This document shows, piece after piece, positions 25,972 through 34,094 of a stretch of DNA of 64,000 bases. The position numbers and the translations under genes were made by a program. The notes under the pieces were generated by a model. That model worked only from the letters and a program-made list of their open reading frames with translations, had not been told where the DNA came from and ran no database searches. The DNA lies in contig CP065006.1 of assembly GCA_016699695.1 (NCBI GenBank), forward strand, positions 2,542,001 through 2,606,000, given 5' to 3'. The number at the start of each line of letters is the position of its first letter. Positions within the stretch are counted from its first letter, which is position 1. This DNA is from Bacteroidota bacterium. Lineage in GTDB: Bacteria > Bacteroidota > Bacteroidia > Bacteroidales > UBA10428.

Positions 25972-26277
25972 TTAAAACTCGTAATCGATGCAGCTGCGTT
26001 GCTTTTTTACTGGCTTCGAAAACTCTACCACTGCCAGATGCTCAGGATGATTGGAATAAGTTTTTAAATCGTCGATGGAGTTAAAGCTGCTGTCGAGAAG
26101 CAAATCGCAGTTTGTTTCGGGAGCAAGCTTGCTGTTTACATGCACCGAGATGGATTTTATTTGCGGAATTTTTACTTTCAGGGCCAGAAGTCTGGATGAA
26201 AAATCCTGAATGAAGCTGTGTTTTTCAAACTCCGTATAACTTTCGTCAAGTTTCCACATTACCAGGTGTCGTATCAT
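25972..26277 (-). CDS. Dabb (stress-responsive alpha/beta barrel) protein
   Basis: A 101-residue protein of the Dabb family: MIRHLVMWKLDE at the start, repeated strand-helix pattern, SKLAPETNCDLLLDSSFNSIDDL and YSNHPEHLAVVEF toward the end, which are the family hallmarks. These dimeric alpha/beta barrels are linked to stress response in plants and have various or unknown roles in bacteria. It lies 113 bp before der on the same strand, with the repeat copy B directly upstream of its start. Confidence 0.88.
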   Translation of the reverse strand: MIRHLVMWKLDESYTEFEKHSFIQDFSSRLLALKVKIPQIKSISVHVNSKLAPETNCDLLLDSSFNSIDDLKTYSNHPEHLAVVEFSKPVKKQRSCIDYEF

Positions 26278-26297
26278 TGCAATGGGTATTTAGAATT

Positions 26298-26484
26298 AAT
26301 GAATGTTCGTTATCGTGCTGGGAAATTAAATATTAGTTTGTATTAATTATAATATCAAGCATTTGTTCCTTTTATACCAACTCTCACATTATGCTTAGCG
26401 CGTGGCTCATCCCCTTTAGGGGAAAGAGGGGTGAGCGTGGGCAAAATTTAAAATAAGGATGTAACTGGCATAATAGAAACTATT
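26298..26484 (+). repeat. 187-bp dispersed intergenic repeat, copy B
   Basis: Second copy of the element at 17926-18112, in the same orientation, with about 11 differences and conserved CCCCTTTAGGGG hairpin. It fills the gap between the Dabb gene and era almost exactly (20 bp from the Dabb start, 17 bp from the era stop). Read on the minus strand it is the 3' region of era and the leader of the Dabb gene. Confidence 0.85.
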
Positions 26485-26501
26485 AATTTTAGAATTATGT
26501 T

Positions 26502-27392
26502 TTAACTTTCGTAACCAAATTCGCGAAGCACTTTTTTATCATCGCGCCAGTCTTTTTTCACTTTTACATGCATTTCGAGGAATACCTTTTTTTCGAAAAA
26601 GCCTTCGATATCTTTTCGTGCTTCGGTGCCCACTTTCTTAAGCATATTTCCCTTGTGGCCGATAATGATTCCTTTTTGCGAATCGCGGGCTACAAAGATG
26701 GTGGTGCTAATGCGGATAATCTCTTCTTCCTCTTTAAATGATTCTACCAATACTTCAACGGAATAGGGAATCTCCTTTTGGTAGTTCAGAAGAATTTTTT
26801 CGCGTATGATTTCCTCAACAAAAAAGCGTTCTTTCTTGTCGGTGAGAGAATCTTTGGGGTAATAGGCAGGGGCAAAGGGTAATATTGCAAGTACACGGTC
26901 GAAGAGAGGGCCCAAATTAAATTTCTCAAGGGCAGATATCGGATATATTTCTGCTTTTGGCAAGATACCTCTCCATTCTTCTACCAGCTTTTCCAGCATA
27001 TCCTGGTTGCTAAGGTCAATTTTGTTGATTAACAGTAAAACCGGGATGGAAGTATTGGCCAGTTTTTGAATGTATTTTCCTTCCGGATCAATTTTTTCTG
27101 TCACATCGGTAACATACAAAATGATATCAGCATCGGCAAAGGCAGTATGGACAAATTTGAGCATGGATTCCTGCATTTTGTATTTTGGATCCAGAATGCC
27201 TGGCGTATCGGAATATACAATCTGAAAATCGTCGCCGTTGACTATGCCCATGATTCGGTGTCGGGTCGTTTGCGCCTTGGAAGTAATAATCGAAAGGCGT
27301 TCGCCTACCAGGGCATTCATCAGCGTTGATTTGCCTACGTTGGGGTTGCCTATGATATTGACAAAGCCCGATTTGTGTTTTTCTTCCATCAT
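26502..27392 (-). CDS. era: Ribosome-maturation GTPase Era
   Basis: GTPase with an N-terminal G domain (GNPNVGKSTLMNALVGERLS, YSDTPGILDPKYKMQ, LLINKIDLS) and a C-terminal KH RNA-binding domain (GIIIGHKGNMLKKVGTEARKD near residues 245-262). It binds the 3' end of 16S rRNA during 30S assembly. The ATG at 27392 is preferred because AAGGAAAA stands 4-11 bp before it and the family normally starts close to HKSGFVNIIG; the frame goes up to 27434 but that stretch is non-homologous. A second ATG follows directly at 27389. Confidence 0.95.
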   Translation of the reverse strand: MMEEKHKSGFVNIIGNPNVGKSTLMNALVGERLSIITSKAQTTRHRIMGIVNGDDFQIVYSDTPGILDPKYKMQESMLKFVHTAFADADIILYVTDVTEKIDPEGKYIQKLANTSIPVLLLINKIDLSNQDMLEKLVEEWRGILPKAEIYPISALEKFNLGPLFDRVLAILPFAPAYYPKDSLTDKKERFFVEEIIREKILLNYQKEIPYSVEVLVESFKEEEEIIRISTTIFVARDSQKGIIIGHKGNMLKKVGTEARKDIEGFFEKKVFLEMHVKVKKDWRDDKKVLREFGYES

Positions 27393-27530
27393 GGATTTTC
27401 CTTGCTGCAACAATATTTCTACGAAGATATTCAACCCACCTCAAATTATGATGGACTTTCGCAGGAAAGTGGTATTTTTTGTGTCTAAAGGGAGTTCATG
27501 CATTAATTTCACTCTTCCAAAAATCCATTA

Positions 27531-28073
27531 ATGGACGACCGTTTGCTTGTAGAAAATATTTTAAATGGCGATAAAACCGCGTTAGAATCATTGTTTAACG
27601 ACCATCGCCACAAGGTTTACCGTATTTGTCTTGGCTATGTGCAGGACAGGGCCGATGCCGAGGATCTTACCCAGGAGGTTTTTATTAAAGTAATGCAGAA
27701 CATTGGTCAGTTTAAAGGGCAATCGAAATTGTCGTCGTGGATTTGTCGTATTGCCATTAACCTTTCTTTAAATTTTCTTCGCGATCATAAGAAAAGACTT
27801 TTTCAAACCGACTTGTCCGAAGCTGATAGCCTGATTTCGGAAGAACAGGAGATTTCGAGGTTACAAATTAACAAGTCGCTCCGTAAGGCTATACAGAAAC
27901 TTCCAGAACGCCAGAAAATGGTGTTTATTCTGAGTCAATCACTTGACATGAGTTATGCCGAAATTGCCGAAACAGCAGGTATCTCAATATCTTCAGTGGA
28001 ATCTTTGCTTTTCAGGGCCAGGAAGAATTTGCGGCAGATTCTGATCCAACAGACCGACGAATACCTTTCTTAG
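27531..28073 (+). CDS. ECF-family RNA polymerase sigma factor
   Basis: A 180-residue ECF sigma factor. Region 2 (about 20-90): YRICLGYVQDRADAEDLTQEVFIKVMQNI and KLSSWICRIAINLSLNFLRDHKK; region 4 (about 120-170): LPERQKMVFILSQSLDMSYAEIAETAGISISSVESLLFRARKNL. Followed by a membrane protein with a zinc-finger-like anti-sigma N-terminus and two small periplasmic proteins, so this is a sigma/anti-sigma envelope-stress unit. The start follows an AT-rich region with TTTG at 27478-27481 but no clean -7 box, as expected if the sigma factor controls its own promoter. Confidence 0.94.
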   Translation: MDDRLLVENILNGDKTALESLFNDHRHKVYRICLGYVQDRADAEDLTQEVFIKVMQNIGQFKGQSKLSSWICRIAINLSLNFLRDHKKRLFQTDLSEADSLISEEQEISRLQINKSLRKAIQKLPERQKMVFILSQSLDMSYAEIAETAGISISSVESLLFRARKNLRQILIQQTDEYLS

Positions 28074-28119
28074 CGCAAGTATTAATCTTAACCGGTGTCT
28101 TATATCAAGAAAACTCACT

Positions 28120-28533
28120 ATGAATTGCAACGATTTTAAAATATGGCTTCAAACAGCCTCTGATCAGACAATACTGAACCCAGGTAAGGAGTTTGTGCCC
28201 CATTTGGACAATTGCCGGCAATGTGCTTCCAGATTACTTTTTGTGCAGCAAATGGTAAAACAACTAAACCTTCAACGGAGCGAAGAATTGTCGGAACATA
28301 AAAGCAAGCTTATTGTGGACCAATTGCTGAATTATCCTGCAATGCCAACTGAGAATTTAAGGTGGTTGGCGGTTTCAAGACGCATTGCTGCCATTCTGGT
28401 TATAGCACTTGGATTGCTTGCCGGGCTGGTAGCCACACAGTTGTTGTTAAGAGGCAGCAATGCAGAAAATGATCCCTGGAACAATGAATTTACACTCTTG
28501 TCGGAGAATACTGAATATACCATGTTTGACTAA
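28120..28533 (+). CDS. Probable membrane anti-sigma factor
   Basis: A 137-residue protein with a cytoplasmic N-terminal part carrying HLDNCRQC (His28, Cys32, Cys35), the HxxxCxxC core of zinc-associated anti-sigma domains, then a single membrane helix at about 88-109 (IAAILVIALGLLAGLVATQL) and a short periplasmic tail of about 28 residues. It lies 46 bp after the sigma factor, the normal place for an anti-sigma. The upstream His usually found before HxxxCxxC is not obvious, so zinc binding is likely but not certain. Its short tail suggests that sensing is done by the next gene products. Confidence 0.75.
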   Translation: MNCNDFKIWLQTASDQTILNPGKEFVPHLDNCRQCASRLLFVQQMVKQLNLQRSEELSEHKSKLIVDQLLNYPAMPTENLRWLAVSRRIAAILVIALGLLAGLVATQLLLRGSNAENDPWNNEFTLLSENTEYTMFD

Positions 28534-28545
28534 AAATTACATAGA

Positions 28546-29073
28546 ATGAAAGCACTTTGGCTACGTTACCTGATTTTATTTTTACTGGCAGTGAATATCG
28601 CCCTGATGGCTACTCTGCTAATCCGAAACATCCGAAATCAGCCTGAAAGGAAGGTTATTAGGAAAGAAGTGATTAAAAGAATGCACCCTGGCGGGCCTGA
28701 AGATTTTGAGGCCCATTTGCAAAAAGAACTTGGCTTAAACGAAGAGCAAAGCCAAAAAATCAGGCAAATGAGCCAGGAGTTTCATCAGGATAAAAAATCT
28801 GACAGGGAGCGAATGCATAATCTACGACGGCAGTATTTCGATGAATTGGCACAAGCCAATCCCGACACAGCCAAACTAGCTAATTTGTCGAACCAGATTG
28901 GAGAAATGGAGTCGGCCAGAATACGCAATGAGTACATCCATTACCGAAACATACGCTCGGTTTGCAGCGATGAGCAGGCTAAGAAACTCGACAGCCTTGG
29001 ACGCATGCACATGCAGCATCGTTATAAGCATACTTTTTCCGAAAGCGCAGGCAATCAAAAAAATAATAGATAA
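28546..29073 (+). CDS. Membrane-anchored periplasmic sensor, CnrX/CpxP-like
   Basis: A 175-residue protein with one N-terminal membrane helix (about 7-28) and a long helical periplasmic domain: LQKELGLNEEQSQKIRQMSQEFHQDKKSDRERMH and ANLSNQIGEMESARIRNEYIHYRNIRSVCSDEQAKKL, the helical-hairpin form of CnrR/CpxP/Spy. It is rich in His and Met, especially near the C-terminus (MHMQHRYKH), which could bind a metal such as copper, nickel or zinc. In CnrYXH this kind of protein senses metal and controls the anti-sigma. Starts 12 bp after the anti-sigma gene. Confidence 0.75.
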   Translation: MKALWLRYLILFLLAVNIALMATLLIRNIRNQPERKVIRKEVIKRMHPGGPEDFEAHLQKELGLNEEQSQKIRQMSQEFHQDKKSDRERMHNLRRQYFDELAQANPDTAKLANLSNQIGEMESARIRNEYIHYRNIRSVCSDEQAKKLDSLGRMHMQHRYKHTFSESAGNQKNNR

Positions 29074-29100
29074 GAAGTTTAATTATTAAAATAGAATAAT

Positions 29101-29574
29101 ATGAAGAAAGTTTTTTTGAAAAATCGTTTACCACTGGTTCTTATGGTGCTTGCTATCACCGGATCCCTCGCATTCTCGCAACCAGCGAAACAAAGTGATC
29201 AGGATCCACAAAAAGTACCAGCCTGCCAGAAGATGATTCCCAATCTAACCTCTGATCAGGAAGCTGCCATCGAACAATTAAGGACAAAGCATCTAAAAGC
29301 CATGAATGAACTGAATGCGAAGATTCATCTTCTCCGGGCTGAATTAGAGACTCTGGAAATTGCTGAAAAACCTGACCAGAATGCCATTGAAACAAAAATC
29401 GATGCGCTTTATAAAGAGAAGGCTTTACAGGCCAAGGAAATGAGTAGGCATCAACAGGCTGTGCGCCAGTTGTTAACCGAGGAGCAAAGGGTTTATTTTG
29501 ATTCCCAAAAGAGATGTAACAAGGAACAAGGGCCGATGGGTCCACGGGGCTGTCAGAAGTATCACAATCAATAA
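29101..29574 (+). CDS. Spy/CpxP-like periplasmic protein
   Basis: A 157-residue secreted protein with a signal peptide (1 to about 26, ending AFSQ) and a helical Spy-like body: LTSDQEAAIEQLRTKHLKAMNELNAKI, then LRAELETLEIAEKPDQ, IDALYKEKALQAKEMSRHQQAVRQLLTEEQRVYFDSQ. The LTxxQ and LTEEQR signatures are those of LTXXQ-motif chaperones. Cysteines at about 41, 140 and 151 (near both ends) may form disulfides or bind metal. Last gene of the sigma operon, likely an effector that protects periplasmic proteins, and ends at a strong terminator. Confidence 0.8.
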   Translation: MKKVFLKNRLPLVLMVLAITGSLAFSQPAKQSDQDPQKVPACQKMIPNLTSDQEAAIEQLRTKHLKAMNELNAKIHLLRAELETLEIAEKPDQNAIETKIDALYKEKALQAKEMSRHQQAVRQLLTEEQRVYFDSQKRCNKEQGPMGPRGCQKYHNQ

Positions 29575-29576
29575 GA

Positions 29577-29608
29577 AAAAAACCGGGTGGTGAGCCCGGT
29601 TTTTTTTT
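29577..29608 (+). terminator. Intrinsic terminator of the sigma/anti-sigma operon
   Basis: Stem AAACCGGG / CCCGGTTT with loop TGGTGAG and a following run of T, directly after the 29574 stop. Confidence 0.88.
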
Positions 29609-29654
29609 GAAAATTTTTATTCTTGCAAGCAAGGGTTGGTGATTTTTTAAAGGA

Positions 29655-30707
29655 TCAATCTTCTTCCAACTCCCTGTTTTGTATATAGGTGCGCCATTTG
29701 TTGATTACAGTTTTCATGTCGGAAGGCAATTCAGAGGTGAAGGACATCTCTTTTCCCGTTTTAGGGTGAATGAAAGCCAGTGTTTTAGCGTGTAGTGCAT
29801 GCCGTGGCAATTCTTTAAAGCAGTTGTTTACAAACTGCTTGTACTTGGTAAAGGTAGTGCCTTTGAGTATCTGGTCGCCACCATAGCGTTCGTCGTTAAA
29901 TATCGGATGTCCGATGTATTCCATGTGCACTCTTATTTGGTGGGTGCGACCGGTTTCCAGTCGGCATTCGATGTGGCTGATGTAGCCTAATTGTTCGATT
30001 ACTGAGTAGTGCGTAATAGCAGGTTTTCCAACACTTCCGTCGGCGAACACATACATTTTCATGCGGTCTTTCAGGCTGCGACCAATATGGCCCTCAATGG
30101 TTCCTTCTGTTTCATTGAAACTACCCCAAACAAGTGCCTCGTAACGTCTTTTGGTGGTGCGATCGAAGAACTGCTTGGCCAGGTGATTAAGAGCAAATTC
30201 TGTTTTTGCCACTACAAGTATTCCTGAAGTGTTTTTGTCGATTCGGTGCACCAGTCCGGGGCGTATTTCTCCCTTCTGAAACAAGGGTGCATCTTTCATG
30301 TGATAGAGCAATGCGTTTACCAGCGTACCTTCGTAATTGCCATGTCCGGGGTGAACTACCATGCCAGCTTCTTTATCTACCACAATTAATTCATCGTCTT
30401 CGTAAACAATGTTTACCGGAATATCCTGTGGAATCAGTAGAAATTCGAAAGGTGGATGGGGTAACACCACCGAAATAATATCGCCTGGTTTAATTTTGTA
30501 GTTGGCTTTAACAGGAATCTGGTTTACTAAAATATTGCCAGCTTGTGAAGCATTTTGAATTTTCGTGCGAGATACCCCTTCAAGTCTGTTAAACAAGTAT
30601 TTGTCTATTCGCAACAGGCTCTGGCCTTTGTCCACTGCAATGCGATGATGCTCGTATAAATCGGAGCCTTCGTTCAGTTCGTCCTGATCGATAATTTCGT
30701 TATTCAA
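29655..30707 (-). CDS. RluA-family 23S rRNA pseudouridine synthase (RluD-like)
   Basis: A 350-residue RNA pseudouridine synthase: N-terminal S4 domain (about 30-85, LLRIDKYLFNRLEGVSRTKIQNASQAGNILVN) and catalytic domain with GLVHRIDKNTSGILVVAKTE, where Asp is the nucleophile, near residue 157, and LETGRTHQIRVHMEYIGHPIFNDERYGG. It converts uridines of 23S rRNA helix 69 or similar to pseudouridine. The start codon is TTG: the in-frame TAG just before it is the stop of the T9SS-sorted protein, so no earlier start is possible. Last gene of the PASTA - T9SS protein - RluA unit. Confidence 0.93.
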   Translation of the reverse strand: MNNEIIDQDELNEGSDLYEHHRIAVDKGQSLLRIDKYLFNRLEGVSRTKIQNASQAGNILVNQIPVKANYKIKPGDIISVVLPHPPFEFLLIPQDIPVNIVYEDDELIVVDKEAGMVVHPGHGNYEGTLVNALLYHMKDAPLFQKGEIRPGLVHRIDKNTSGILVVAKTEFALNHLAKQFFDRTTKRRYEALVWGSFNETEGTIEGHIGRSLKDRMKMYVFADGSVGKPAITHYSVIEQLGYISHIECRLETGRTHQIRVHMEYIGHPIFNDERYGGDQILKGTTFTKYKQFVNNCFKELPRHALHAKTLAFIHPKTGKEMSFTSELPSDMKTVINKWRTYIQNRELEED

Positions 30708-32663
30708 CTAAGGTGTTTTTATAATTTTGAAGCTACGTTGCTGGGCACTGGAAATATGGAAAAGTTGCAAAAAGTAAATTCCCTCTTCCATCTCCTGAAA
30801 ATCAATTGTATTACTGACCAACCTTCCCTGGTTAACCATACGGCCCGTAATATCGCATAAGTTAAAACGAAATTGTGCCCAGTCACCTGAGGGGATTTCT
30901 ATTGTAAGGCTTGTATTTACCGGATTAGGATATACGCTTACATTCATCAAAACATCTTCCTTAAGGTTGCGGGCAGAAGAACTGTATTCCTCATGGTCGA
31001 ATATGGGGCGAATCATCAGCGATCCTTCGGGAATATTCACAAGATCATTGAGCGAATTCCAGGTGTTGTCGGAATAGTAACGGATGTTTGATTTTGAATT
31101 CTGGCTCACATCATAACCGATATTTATAAACTCGTCGGTAAATTGTATGATGCCCACATAAAAAATGTTCGGAACGAGCACATCTTCGTCAAAATCGATT
31201 CGCATAAACCCATTGATTGAATCGGAAGGGTTGTTAAATCCTTTGGTAGTGTCGGGTGTATAGAGTTCAAGTTCGCTTGAAGCATAGAGCAATTGGTTGG
31301 GGTTTCCTTCACTTTCGTTCCATACCCTGGCCTGAAACTCAAGACTGGCATTGTATAATTCTGCCGCCTTGTTAAAGTAAATATACATACCTGTAAGCGT
31401 GTCGGGCAGGTTTTTAGGGTGGTATATTTCAAACCTCACAGCAGTGCTGGTTTCGTAAGCATCTGCACCAGTAATTCCATAGCCATATTCAGCGGTGCCA
31501 TCGTCGTAGGCATAATAATTCATATACATTTCTTCCCGTTTGATGGTGTCGTTCCATAAATATTGCTCGCGGGTAGGAGTTTGTATATAGGAAATCAACT
31601 GAAAGCGACCCCAATTTTGATCCGGATAGCGATCGGTTTTAAAATTCACTTTAAAATCGTCGGTTTTACAATCATAAGCCCCTGGCAATAGCGTGCTTTG
31701 TATACCACCTCCACGTCCTTTTATTTCGAGGGTGTCGTTGTTGCGAACATCGATGTACACATGTGTTCGCGCCACACTGAGGCTGTCGTTTGGATTATTA
31801 AAATGATTACGGTAACAAACAGTATTCGATCCTCTAATTTCGGTGGAAGCAAACAACAGATGTGAGTAAGGGATAGAAGTGTAGGTTTTGAAGACAGGTT
31901 CGGGCATTTCGTAAATGGCTACGTCATTGAGTTGTTTAAGCTCATTCGGGTTGTTTGCATTTCTTACCTGAATATAGTCGATGTGCCAGTTATCGGCATT
32001 GCTCAGCGCACCATCTTTGCCCTGCACGTCGCTGGCCGACAGAGATGTGTAATTGATAAACCGGAACTGGAAATTGCTGTCGCTGACAATACTATCGGCC
32101 ACAGGCAGTATTATTTGGGTAAAACTGCGGCTTTTAAACCCGGTTGTATCCCAAACCTGAACCCATTTCTCTTTACTTCTCTGATAAAACTGCACCAATA
32201 GAGAGTCCTCTTCTTCGGGGTAGTCGGCTTTACCACCTCCCTGTATAAAAAATGATAGGTATAGATTATCCTTGACAACTGAATCCATGCGCATAGAAGT
32301 AAGGGTATCGGATGGATTGGGTCCACCTATTGGTTCATATACTTTTCCGAAGGAATCGAAACAATCGAGTGTGATAACCCCATAGCTTATGGCAGAATCG
32401 GCATAGGAATAACTAATTGTTGCATGAGAGTCGAGCCAGTTTGTCGATGTAGGATAAAGCGAAGTGCTGTATTGTGAGAAATCATCGAAAAAAAAATGGC
32501 CATCGGGTTTGGGTATTTCCAGGCTTTTCGACGATTTGAAAGCGGATGAACGCAAACCAGGGCCCATTTCGGAGCGAGATGGAATACCCCGTATCTCCTG
32601 TCCGTAAATCAGCAGCGATTGACTAATTAATATCAGAAATAACAAGCTAATTCTCTGCTTCAT
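30708..32663 (-). CDS. Secreted protein with T9SS C-terminal sorting domain
   Basis: A 651-residue exported protein: signal peptide (1 to about 21, ending LLIYGQ), large beta-rich middle of unknown fold, and a C-terminal type A sorting domain from about 575 (MNVSVYPNPVNTSLTIEIPSG, then DITGRMVNQG, MEEGIYFLQL and SFKIIKTP). The tail directs export through T9SS and removal or surface attachment. The middle has no visible catalytic motif; it could be an adhesin or a structural surface protein. Overlaps the PASTA gene by 17 bp and abuts the RluA start, so all three are one transcript, which is unusual for a cargo gene. Confidence 0.88.
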   Translation of the reverse strand: MKQRISLLFLILISQSLLIYGQEIRGIPSRSEMGPGLRSSAFKSSKSLEIPKPDGHFFFDDFSQYSTSLYPTSTNWLDSHATISYSYADSAISYGVITLDCFDSFGKVYEPIGGPNPSDTLTSMRMDSVVKDNLYLSFFIQGGGKADYPEEEDSLLVQFYQRSKEKWVQVWDTTGFKSRSFTQIILPVADSIVSDSNFQFRFINYTSLSASDVQGKDGALSNADNWHIDYIQVRNANNPNELKQLNDVAIYEMPEPVFKTYTSIPYSHLLFASTEIRGSNTVCYRNHFNNPNDSLSVARTHVYIDVRNNDTLEIKGRGGGIQSTLLPGAYDCKTDDFKVNFKTDRYPDQNWGRFQLISYIQTPTREQYLWNDTIKREEMYMNYYAYDDGTAEYGYGITGADAYETSTAVRFEIYHPKNLPDTLTGMYIYFNKAAELYNASLEFQARVWNESEGNPNQLLYASSELELYTPDTTKGFNNPSDSINGFMRIDFDEDVLVPNIFYVGIIQFTDEFINIGYDVSQNSKSNIRYYSDNTWNSLNDLVNIPEGSLMIRPIFDHEEYSSSARNLKEDVLMNVSVYPNPVNTSLTIEIPSGDWAQFRFNLCDITGRMVNQGRLVSNTIDFQEMEEGIYFLQLFHISSAQQRSFKIIKTP

Positions 32664-33495
32664 TCTCCTCGTTCAGTTCGTTCCAAATTAAATCTTCTTC
32701 CTTGTCTCCAGCTATTTTGGCAGAGTCGAGGGTTACATAGAGCGAAATGGTAGAGCCCAGAGGGCGAAGAATTTCGGGGTGGCTTTCGGGTATCTGTTTA
32801 TAGATAAATGGCTTTCGATCGGGGCTAGCTTCTGCAACTGAATTGTCTTCGATGATAGCTCCAATGTAAAAAGTGGCATCGTTGGCTTCAATTTTTGCCT
32901 GGTCTACACTCATTCCAATTAGGTTGGGGACCATCCGACGCACATCAGCGAGTCCTTTGCCAAGTACCAGGTCAACAGCCGAACCTTTTAAAATTGAATC
33001 GCCAGATTCAATTATCTTTCCCTTGGCTTGCTGCTCCAGTACAATATTTTCTGAAATGTCGTAACGGTAAAACAATTTACCCACATTCAATCCATAGCCC
33101 TCAAGCTTTACTCTTGCTTCGCGCAGAGTTATTCCTACCAGGTTTGGCATCAATATTTCTCCGGGGCTGCTTGAGCTGATGGTAAAAAAGATCTTGCGAT
33201 TTTTCTTAACCAGAAAGTCTGGGGCAGGATGTTGGTCGATAACAAGTCCAAAGCCTTTTCCTGCCACAAATTGCGAGTCGAAGATTTCATAACGCAATTT
33301 TTTCTTTTCTATTAATGATATGGCATCTTCCAGGGGCATATCGCTAAAATCGGGTACGGCACTTGCCCTGCCATGATGGGTGTAGATCCGTAAATAAATC
33401 ATGGTAAGCAGAATAAGCAATATCAGTCCGGCCAAGGCATACGAGGTGTTACGCCAAAAAATCCGGGTAAAGTAAAAGTGTGTTGGTTTTTCCAC
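32647..33495 (-). CDS. PASTA-domain membrane protein
   Basis: A 282-residue protein with a short cytoplasmic head, one membrane helix at about 17-36 and three PASTA domains (about 45-110, 112-185, 190-255): VPDFSDMPLEDAISLIE, MPNLVGITLREARVKLEGYGL, VPNLIGMSVDQAKIEANDATF. PASTA domains bind peptidoglycan or lipid II; there is no kinase or transpeptidase domain, so it is a stand-alone sensor or anchor. Ends in a short acidic tail (WNELNEENEAEN). The start codon is GTG. Placement before an RluA gene is common in Bacteroidota. A minus-strand -7 candidate TATTTTTG is at 33530-33523. Confidence 0.88.
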   Translation of the reverse strand: MEKPTHFYFTRIFWRNTSYALAGLILLILLTMIYLRIYTHHGRASAVPDFSDMPLEDAISLIEKKKLRYEIFDSQFVAGKGFGLVIDQHPAPDFLVKKNRKIFFTISSSSPGEILMPNLVGITLREARVKLEGYGLNVGKLFYRYDISENIVLEQQAKGKIIESGDSILKGSAVDLVLGKGLADVRRMVPNLIGMSVDQAKIEANDATFYIGAIIEDNSVAEASPDRKPFIYKQIPESHPEILRPLGSTISLYVTLDSAKIAGDKEEDLIWNELNEENEAEN

Positions 33496-33717
33496 AAACT
33501 TGGAGTTATATTTTTTTCAAAACAAAAATAATCAAATCCGTTTAACTGTTGCCAGAAGTTGGCACTACTTCGGCTTACTTGTCTGCAAGGATTCCTCCCG
33601 ACAGTATTTTGCTAATTGCATTAAGGTACAATATGGCGATATAATTAACGCAAAATACAAGAATTAATTATAATGGCGGACCATTACTTTCTTCTTTATG
33701 GATTTGCTGGGGTAAAC

Positions 33718-33745
33718 AAAAAAAGGAAGGCTATTGCCTTCCTTT
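33718..33745 (-). terminator. Intrinsic terminator after rpmH
   Basis: Stem AAAGGAAGGC / GCCTTCCTTT with loop TATT; on the minus strand the hairpin is followed by T7. It ends the rpmH transcript. Confidence 0.85.
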
Positions 33746-33765
33746 CTTTCGTAAGAAAAATATTT

Positions 33766-33921
33766 TTACTTTCTTCTAATCTCGTCAGAAACAGTTAGCT
33801 TTTTTCTACCTTTGACTCTTCTACGGGCAAGAACTTTTCTTCCGTTGGCAGTTGACATTCTTTCGCGGAAGCCGTGTTTGTTTCTTCTTTTCCTTACCGA
33901 TGGTTGAAATGTTCTTTTCAT
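33766..33921 (-). CDS. rpmH: 50S ribosomal protein L34
   Basis: A short gene of 51 codons plus stop. The protein begins MKRTFQPSVRKRRNKHGF, followed by RERMSTANGRKVLARR and KLTVSDEIRRK, the full conserved L34 sequence, basic throughout. It is part of the large ribosomal subunit. It has a near-consensus promoter upstream and a terminator downstream, so it is monocistronic. In many bacteria rpmH sits beside rnpA and yidC; those are not here, which is normal for Bacteroidota. Confidence 0.97.
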   Translation of the reverse strand: MKRTFQPSVRKRRNKHGFRERMSTANGRKVLARRRVKGRKKLTVSDEIRRK

Positions 33922-33962
33922 CGCTTTATTGTTTTAAGAATCGCTTACATTTTTTAGAAGCG

Positions 33963-33993
33963 CAAAGGTATCGTTTTTTAGTTTTTATACAAA
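33963..33993 (-). promoter_or_regulatory. Consensus promoter for rpmH
   Basis: On the minus strand TTTG (33993-33990), a 19-nt spacer and TACCTTTG (33970-33963), an exact match to the Bacteroidota vegetative consensus. It gives a leader of about 35 nt. Confidence 0.75.
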
Positions 33994-34094
33994 TAAATTC
34001 ATAAAATATTTTGCTAAATTGTTTTGGTGCCTCGCTCTACATTCTATAATATTGAAACTCGAAAGGGCATTTTTAGTTACACTAATTTATTATT

